DNA from: Ashinkailepas kermadecensis
Taxonomy: Eukaryota > Arthropoda > Thecostraca > Neolepadidae
DNA length: 64,000 nucleotides
Assembly (NCBI GenBank): GCA_034440615.1
Contig: JAOTOM010005049.1
Coordinates: 186,001-250,000 of the forward strand
Reading direction: 5' to 3'
Shown here: piece by piece, positions 57,922 to 64,000 of the stretch
Layout of the letters: every line of letters starts with the position of its first letter
Position numbering within the stretch: the first letter of the stretch is position 1
The notes under the pieces: generated by a model
Databases searched by the model: none
Told to the model about the DNA's origin: nothing
Seen by the model: only the letters and a program-made list of their open reading frames with translations
Translations under genes and position numbers: made by a program

Positions 57922-59420
57922 ACCTTCGTCAGTGGAAGAGGGGGGGGGGGGGCACCCCCTGTCGTTGCCAGACGAAGCATGCTAGATAGATAAAACAAAA
58001 ACGTGAGTGTGGGGTGGGACGAGGTCTCGCGATTGACTGCCGATTTGTGTACATGGGGGTGATAGGTGACCCTTTAGGTCAGGTCAAGAGTCCAATTATG
58101 CGCAAATTGAGACTTTTCACGAGTTGATCGCAAACGCTTCCTAAACTGCAGCAGATACACCCTGCTAATAACCTTTGGGTATGAGCAGGGTGTTCGTCAG
58201 TGCATTATGGACTTAGTGACATACCTCAAGCTCCATTTAAATCATAGGTCACGGGTCAGCTCAGGCAAAGGACCACCAGAACTTAAAAACATACATATTT
58301 TGTCAAAATTTGTCAGAGGTGTTCTTCTTTGTGACGTAATAGCCCCGTGACTCGGCATGGCCTGGCAACTTTGCTTATCAAAAGTTCGCGCCAGACGCCC
58401 CAGAGGATACTGCAAATTTCACTGAGCTCCGTTCAGTGGTTCGAAAGCTATCCACGAGGAACCTGAGGGGGGGGGGGGTGCATCCCGCTCAACTGGCGAT
58501 GGTTAATGAATTATACCTGCAACAGCTGCCCTATATTAACAGTCGGTGTCCAGTCTACAAGACGTCTTGATAGCCAATCGATTCACCCCGCACTTGCTAG
58601 TTGTTAATCATTGGCTCCCTCAGAGCTGTTTGTGTTTACAACGGGCGACTTTACGAGGTTATGACAACGGGGTCAGACAGACAGCTGTGGGACAGCGACC
58701 GAGGCGTGATGACGTCACGGCGCCGGGTTCACCAGGCGACCAATCGCTGGTGGACAGTCCTTGGCGGCTTCAGCGTGGTCCGAAACCGTCAAGGGTGCAT
58801 ATCCGGCGTCAGATCATTGGAGAATTTACGGTGAATGGGGGGTTGTTGTTGTTGCAATCACCCCTCTGACAGATTTGCGCAAATAGCACGTAAGCGCAGG
58901 GGAGCTAACAGGCCTAGCTTTCGCAAACACCTGTCCGTATTCATTTCGTACCCTTGGTGTAAGACTTGTCGCCAGGTCAGGTCAGGTCAGGTCTGGTTCT
59001 GACCTGTAATTGTTCTTCGAGGTCCAAGCGAATTTCGGCAAACAAAGCACTTTTCAGGTTTGAACCCAAATATATGGCGAACTATGTATGATTCCCTCAT
59101 GAAATCAATATCACCGCGTTTCTCATTCAATTTTAAGTCCATTGGGGGGCCGCATGATCATATAGCATCCACGTGCTCTGGTGCAGGTCGGGTCGTCGTA
59201 CAGAATCAACATGAGGTTTGGGCTTTTCGGTCCAAAATGCATAATTTGCCAACCTAGAGGACACAAATGAACACTGAATTCGGATTCAGCACCCAAAATT
59301 ACCTGTTGAACGGTTTTGACCACCTTTGGTGAACTTGCCTTTGAACTCGCCTTTCTTTGTAAATATCTGAGTTATACCCAGACTGTCCATAATAGCCACT
59401 ATACGTGGAGGGCATTATTT

Positions 59421-59448
59421 GAAATAAATAAATAAATAAATAAATAAA
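59421..59448. repeat. (AAAT)n tract, possible retroposon tail
   Basis: Seven AAAT/AATA units after GGAGGGCATTATTTGAA. The position would suit the 3' tail of a non-LTR retroposon lying at about 59050-59420 (+), but no coding part is visible. Confidence 0.6.
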
Positions 59449-61735
59449 CTTCGCTGACCAGAGTTTAGCAGAGGCACATGGGGTTAAAGTGGATCCAAGC
59501 TAATTCTAAAGGAAATGTTGAATGCTGACATCGGATTCGACGTTCATTTTAATCCCACAGGTTTGCACATTACGCTTTTCTACCCCAACAACAAAATTGA
59601 CCTTGACCTCGCATGACTTGACCTCACCTGCAGAGGAGCGTGTCAATGCTATGTGATCATGCGACTCTCGTTGAACTTTAAATTTAAGTGGGACACGGCG
59701 ATGTGCATTTCATAAGGGTACCATGATTACTTCGCTGCCTATTAGGGTCCATGCGTGAAGAAGTGCGAAATCTGCTGATTTCTGCGGGAGAGCATGAAGG
59801 CCAGGAAGAAGAAGAAGGCCAGTGGCATGACCAGGCCTGACAGGAAGCGTTTCGCTAATAGCTTTGCAATAAAAACCCGAACATCCTTGCAGAGGTTCAT
59901 TACATTTTATCTAGTCATTTCTGTAATATGCTGCACAAAATATGCGAACTTACCTTCCACACCACACGCGCGGGGTCGAAATGTTCGGTGTAGTGCTCTT
60001 TGAAAACACTATAACCAGAACACTAAAACAAACATTGCATGTCAAAAGCCGCGCAATAAATGCCTCATTAGGTTAAAAAAAAACTTAACGCATTCGCGCA
60101 GGCCGATTTTCATTTATGCTTCAAAAACCTCAGGGTGAGGTAGCTGCAATACACCTTCTCCTCCCCTCCCTGCCTGGCCATGCGTGGCTTAATGAGAGTA
60201 ATTTATTTTATTTTCTTCCATTAAGAAGAAAAGGGGAAAAAATCTTTATTCTCTGACCAGCACAGTCCTAATTTTGATAATCATGACAATCTCAGGACGG
60301 TGAAATCAGTAGAAGCTTCCCCAGTATGGTGTTCTACCATTTTCCCATTGTAAGTCGACTGGCGTGTCGCCAGTACTTGAACCCTGCTCTAACGTTAGCT
60401 TGTCTGTCTCTGAGACCACCATGGCGGCGTAATGGGTCATTTCCAGTCTGACGGCTGATATGAAGCGATTTGGCGTCTTCCAGCCCTGTGTATGGATCAT
60501 TGATATTGCATAAACAAGGCACTTGTCAGAAGCCGGAAACACATTGCCTGGCTCCGGAAAGCACAGCGCCTCCCACCGCCTGGCACGAGACGTTCCGCCA
60601 CGCCTGGCATATAACTTCCAAATCACCGCAGCAGCTGTCATAGCGGGGGCAACAGGCTGACCGGGTTATAGTCGTCATACTGCGACCGAAAATCACAATC
60701 TCACGGCATTCTGGATGATTTTTAGAAAGCAAGGTTGAATCTTTGGAAAACAATACAGGAGGCGGCTTTCCCGGGTTGGCAAGGTAAGCATTGCTTGCCC
60801 ATGCGTGGAAGCAGTGAGATGTTTCATGTACATAATTGCGGTGAAAATCAGTTCAAATTATACCTTACTATATAATTATAATTATACATAAGCAAAGGGT
60901 GGAGGTGTCGATTCAGTGACGACGCTGCAAATGTTTCGAAGGAGTCGGTGGGAAGGGGGATGGAGATACCAATTAAGGACCAATTCATTGGCATCATCAT
61001 GGATCTATCTCGACAGCCTGATAGAGGTGCCGATTCAAGGCCTTTTCCAGTGTTTTGCGTCTGGAAGGATGAGGTGCTGATTCATAGGTGACAACAGGGA
61101 GTTTTTATGGGTGGTGAAAGTGCTGATTCAGGTGTGTCACCAGGAAATTGTGCTAAGTAGGGGACGAGGGGTGGAAGTGGTGGATCCAGGGAAATTTGAC
61201 AAGTTTTGCTTGACGGATAGGAGGAACCGACTCAGAGGGCGTCACAGGGATTGTCTGGAGATACTGGAGATACTGGAGATATTGGTAGTGCCGATTCAGG
61301 GCCCTTGCAAGGTTATATGGCACGAGGATGAGATGTCGGTTCACGGGTTTCACCAGGCGTTCTCTAGGGGTGATGAATGTCCTTCCACACACTGCATTAT
61401 TTTAATGCGAGGTGCCAAATTGGATAATCTACACAATCTAACTTACTCCGAATAAAGAAGTTCATTGATTGAGGGGTAAAACGTATTGGAGGCTGTACAT
61501 TATTCAAGGCTACTCTTCATCCTATGTTGTTTTCCTATTTCTTGCATGCCACGCGCAGTCCCTGAGACAATAGGAACATTTTGATTTAGCTCCTCACAAA
61601 ATATCCGGGTTTGTGGTGGCCCGGTATCTTCCCTCATGACTTGCATTGCACACTGTGATCGGTATGACTGGTTTTTTTTCGCCATTAAGTTGGCGACTTC
61701 CGACCCTTGGAAGCCGATATGCCCCTCTCCCTGCT

Positions 61736-61763
61736 CCGCCGCCGCCGCCGCCGCCGCCGCCCA
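61736..61763. repeat. (CCG)n microsatellite
   Basis: Nine CCG/GCC units. Confidence 0.95.
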
Positions 61764-63267
61764 TCGTAACCGTTTCAAGACAAACATGGGCGAGCGATCT
61801 GTGGCGGCTGACGGCCGATTCCCACGTCTACACTATGTCAGGGCGTGACTGGGCAGTTGTGTTTCCCGAGGAGGGACGCGTGGCCGTGTGGCAGCCACGG
61901 TGCTACTGCTGATCGCCGGCTGGTCATTATCCTGCTCTTAGCTGTTATCGGGTCTCGTCTTCACTTGACTTTTTAATTTTGCAAGAGTGTTTCGCCTACG
62001 CCTATGGTCTTCAGCTTCAGACGGCCACCCGATGCATAGCGTTTAATTTTGGCCTTGCTCCGTACTCAATCAACCCGCCTGCGCTGCTGTCAATCTCCAT
62101 TCTTCTTGAACGCAATTTCTCATCTCGTTTCCACCCTTCTTCGTCTTGCGGTTCCATCTGTTCTGCGGGCGGGTTTTGTGTGCGGAGTTTTCCCAGGACG
62201 CGGAACCGCCACGTGTGTGTCGCGGCGACACAATTTATTATCATTTGCGTCGAATTGTACCGCTTCCATGCACTTCGGGAGCCGCCGCGTCGCGACAAAA
62301 AGACGCGAGCCGGCGGCAAGTGTCCCGTCTGATGTACGATCCTGCGGTGCGGTCTGGCACCAGCTCGGCGGCTCCCGTTCACCTGAAGCTGACGGATGGC
62401 GGCTGCCGGCCCGCCGTCGATTCGCGTATTTACACCGCGCGCGCCGCCGCCCGGCCGAGTGCAATTATCAAGTGGCAAATGACTGCCGACAGGCCGGCCG
62501 CTCGACGAGATAGATATCCTCCGGCGAACAGGTGCGCTAAAGACAACAGCGAGTGTGGCGGGTCGACTGTGATCGATAATTGATGCCAGGGTAAACAGTC
62601 ATTTGCCGGATCTGCCGACTGTGATTGATGGTGGGCGGCGTGACGCGGCGGCGCGGCGGAGCGGCGGAGCGTCTCCTCGCCTGGCGCCGGTCGGCGAGGC
62701 AGCAGCGGGTGCGCTCTCCGGCCGTCTGCCGGCCTCACCCGGCGAGTGCTGGCGGACGGTGTCCTGTGTTCACGTCGGTGCAGCGTCGGTGATCGGCCCG
62801 GCCGCCGGTCACCACCGTCGGTGCGGCGACCGAGCGGCCCATTCTGCGCGGCCGACGGCTCGCCCCCCGCGGCCGATTCAGCGGCGTCGGGCGTCCAGCT
62901 GTTGCCCGTCGCTGGCACGCGCCGGCGGCGCCCTCGACGCTCCTCGCCGTGCCAAGCCGCAAGTGGCGCGCGTGTAAAAACGGTGCTCGCACACGTCGGC
63001 GGCTGTGTGGGTTCGAACTGCACGACGCCTCAGACGTTCTCGACGGCGCAGAGTCGGCTGGTCTCTCGATGTTGGCCGCTGTTTCGCGGCCCGCCGCAGC
63101 GACTGCAGGTCGTCGCGTGCCGTGATTTGCCAGGGCGACCGACACGTTACGACCGCGACGGCGAGTCTCGGCAAACGTCGGGATGATGTTTTCCACGGCA
63201 GCCAGTGGGTGGTTCCGTGCTTAGACGATCACCGTGTACGGAAGTGAACGAATTAGCCATTCGTCAG
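61764..63267. other. Intronic, CpG-rich from about 62140
   Basis: Strong CG density at 62280-63130 suggests an unmethylated or gene-proximal island; no exon or promoter element could be assigned. Confidence 0.45.
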
Positions 63268-63358
63268 CGCCCAGCGTCGCAGTTATTCCACCGAACAGAC
63301 GCGCCTTACCGTGAGCTTCCCAGCGTCCCAGTTATTTCACCGAACAGACACGCTTAAA
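63268..63358. repeat. About 50-bp tandem duplication
   Basis: CAGTTATTTCACCGAACAGA with a CAGCGTC lead occurs twice. Confidence 0.85.
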
Positions 63359-63421
63359 CATGCTACTCATTCAGTGGCGTTGCTCATGGTCGGCTTTTGC
63401 ACGCTATCGTGTTCACAGCGT

Positions 63422-63560
63422 ACAACTGCTTCTGTATGGACGGCTCTTAGCGGTACTGTTGGCCTCTGCAGAGTGGGAAGCGCGTACAGTAACCTGCTTC
63501 TGTATGGACGGCTCTTAGCGGCACTGCTGGCCTGCAGGGTGGGAAGCGCGCTGCTTCGAG
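63422..63560. repeat. About 68-bp tandem duplication
   Basis: CTGCTTCTGTATGGACGGCT then CTTAGCGG and GTGGGAAGCGCG, twice. Confidence 0.88.
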
Positions 63561-63835
63561 GCAGCTGGCCAGCCGCTTGTACGGGTGGCCATTTTCCAAG
63601 TGAATCGTTGAAGCAGAGGCTATTGCAGAGGCAGAGGCTATATTCACGTCTGAGGATGTAGGCTTGTTTCTGTAGCTGCTGCGCAGTCCGTGTAGCATCG
63701 CAAATGTTGAGAGCGACATGGGATCCGCGAGGCTGTACGACTTGAGTGGGATCCACGAGGTTGTACGACGAGAGTAGATTACACCCGAGTTGGGCAACCC
63801 TGTGCTTACTTTTGACAAGAGCACGTGCCGAGATT

Positions 63836-64000
63836 CGTGTGACCTCTAGCTGGACCGACCGCCAGATCACGCTCCTCTGGGAGCAGACCACCACGTGGCC
63901 TTTAACTACATAGACCAACACGTCACGCTTTTCTTGGGACAGACTACCGCGTCATGCTCCTCTGGGGACAGACCACCACGTGACCTCTAGCTGGACAGAC
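63836..64000. repeat. Irregular repeat running off the window
   Basis: CTCCTCTGGG and ACAGACCACCACGTG with CTCTAGCTGGAC recur 2-4 times; the array probably continues past base 64000. Confidence 0.8.

Larger units (their letters stand above)
57246..61735. other. Intronic, few features
   Basis: Contains the perfect hairpin at 57876 and the AAAT tract at 59421. G runs near 57938 and 58469, CAGGTCAGGTCAGGTC at 58976-58991 and GGAGATACTGGAGATACTGG at 61257-61276. Open frames up to about 110 codons are unassigned. Confidence 0.5.

Noticed and set aside
60306..60641. 111-codon minus-strand frame
   Set aside because: No recognised domain and no supporting context; kept only as unassigned intron.
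37410..64000. CUT repeats 2 and 3 or the homeodomain downstream
   Set aside because: No frame shows GQR, LGLSQGSVS, RPKPW or WFHNYR-type motifs.

Overview
This is eukaryotic, intron-dominated DNA, most probably from an arthropod (my guess is a GC-rich crustacean; low confidence on the group). The only host gene I can recognise is the homeobox gene cut (the CUX/Cut family), on the + strand. Four exons are visible: two coiled-coil exons (17798-17998 and 33365-33546), a short linker exon (34656-34807) and the large exon with the first CUT DNA-binding repeat (36726-37409). Their reading phases fit together (0/0, 2/2, 1/1), and the joined product follows the residue order of known CUX/Cut proteins. 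The 5' exons must lie before base 1. CUT repeats 2 and 3 and the homeodomain must lie beyond base 64000. The whole window is therefore the interior of one very large gene, with introns of about 15.4, 1.1 and 1.9 kb and flanking introns of at least 17.8 and 26.6 kb.

The introns are dense in tandem repeats. I count about 45 separate minisatellite or microsatellite arrays with periods from 2 to about 80 bp (10, 12, 13, 14, 15-20, 28, 32-41, 47, 49, 50, 52, 60, 79 and others). By hand tally they cover roughly a quarter of the window. Most do not resemble each other. Nearly all the long open frames in the window are translations of these arrays. Several arrays sit right next to cut splice sites: a 49-bp array ends at the acceptor of the first visible exon, a 37-bp array ends about 0.1 kb before the CUT exon, and a 20-bp array carrying GTGAGT in its units begins about 0.1 kb after the CUT exon donor.

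Interspersed elements: a 5'-truncated Penelope-like retroelement (2473 to about 3860) with the end of its reverse transcriptase, a GIY-YIG endonuclease and a degenerate hammerhead-like motif; two copies of a tRNA-Lys(CTT)-derived SINE (about 30279-30459 minus strand, 43946-44140 plus strand); two copies of another retroposon 3' end, one flanked by a 12-bp target-site duplication (34336-34421) and one inverted (about 47364-47419); a 170-bp dispersed repeat present twice (13774 and 15275); and two fold-back structures (51264-51423 and 57876-57921).

I found no RNA gene other than the SINE heads, no CRISPR, no operon and no new multi-gene system. The most interesting material is how repeats and splice signals are placed around the cut exons. 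All coordinates of arrays, copy numbers and identities were read by eye and are approximate.
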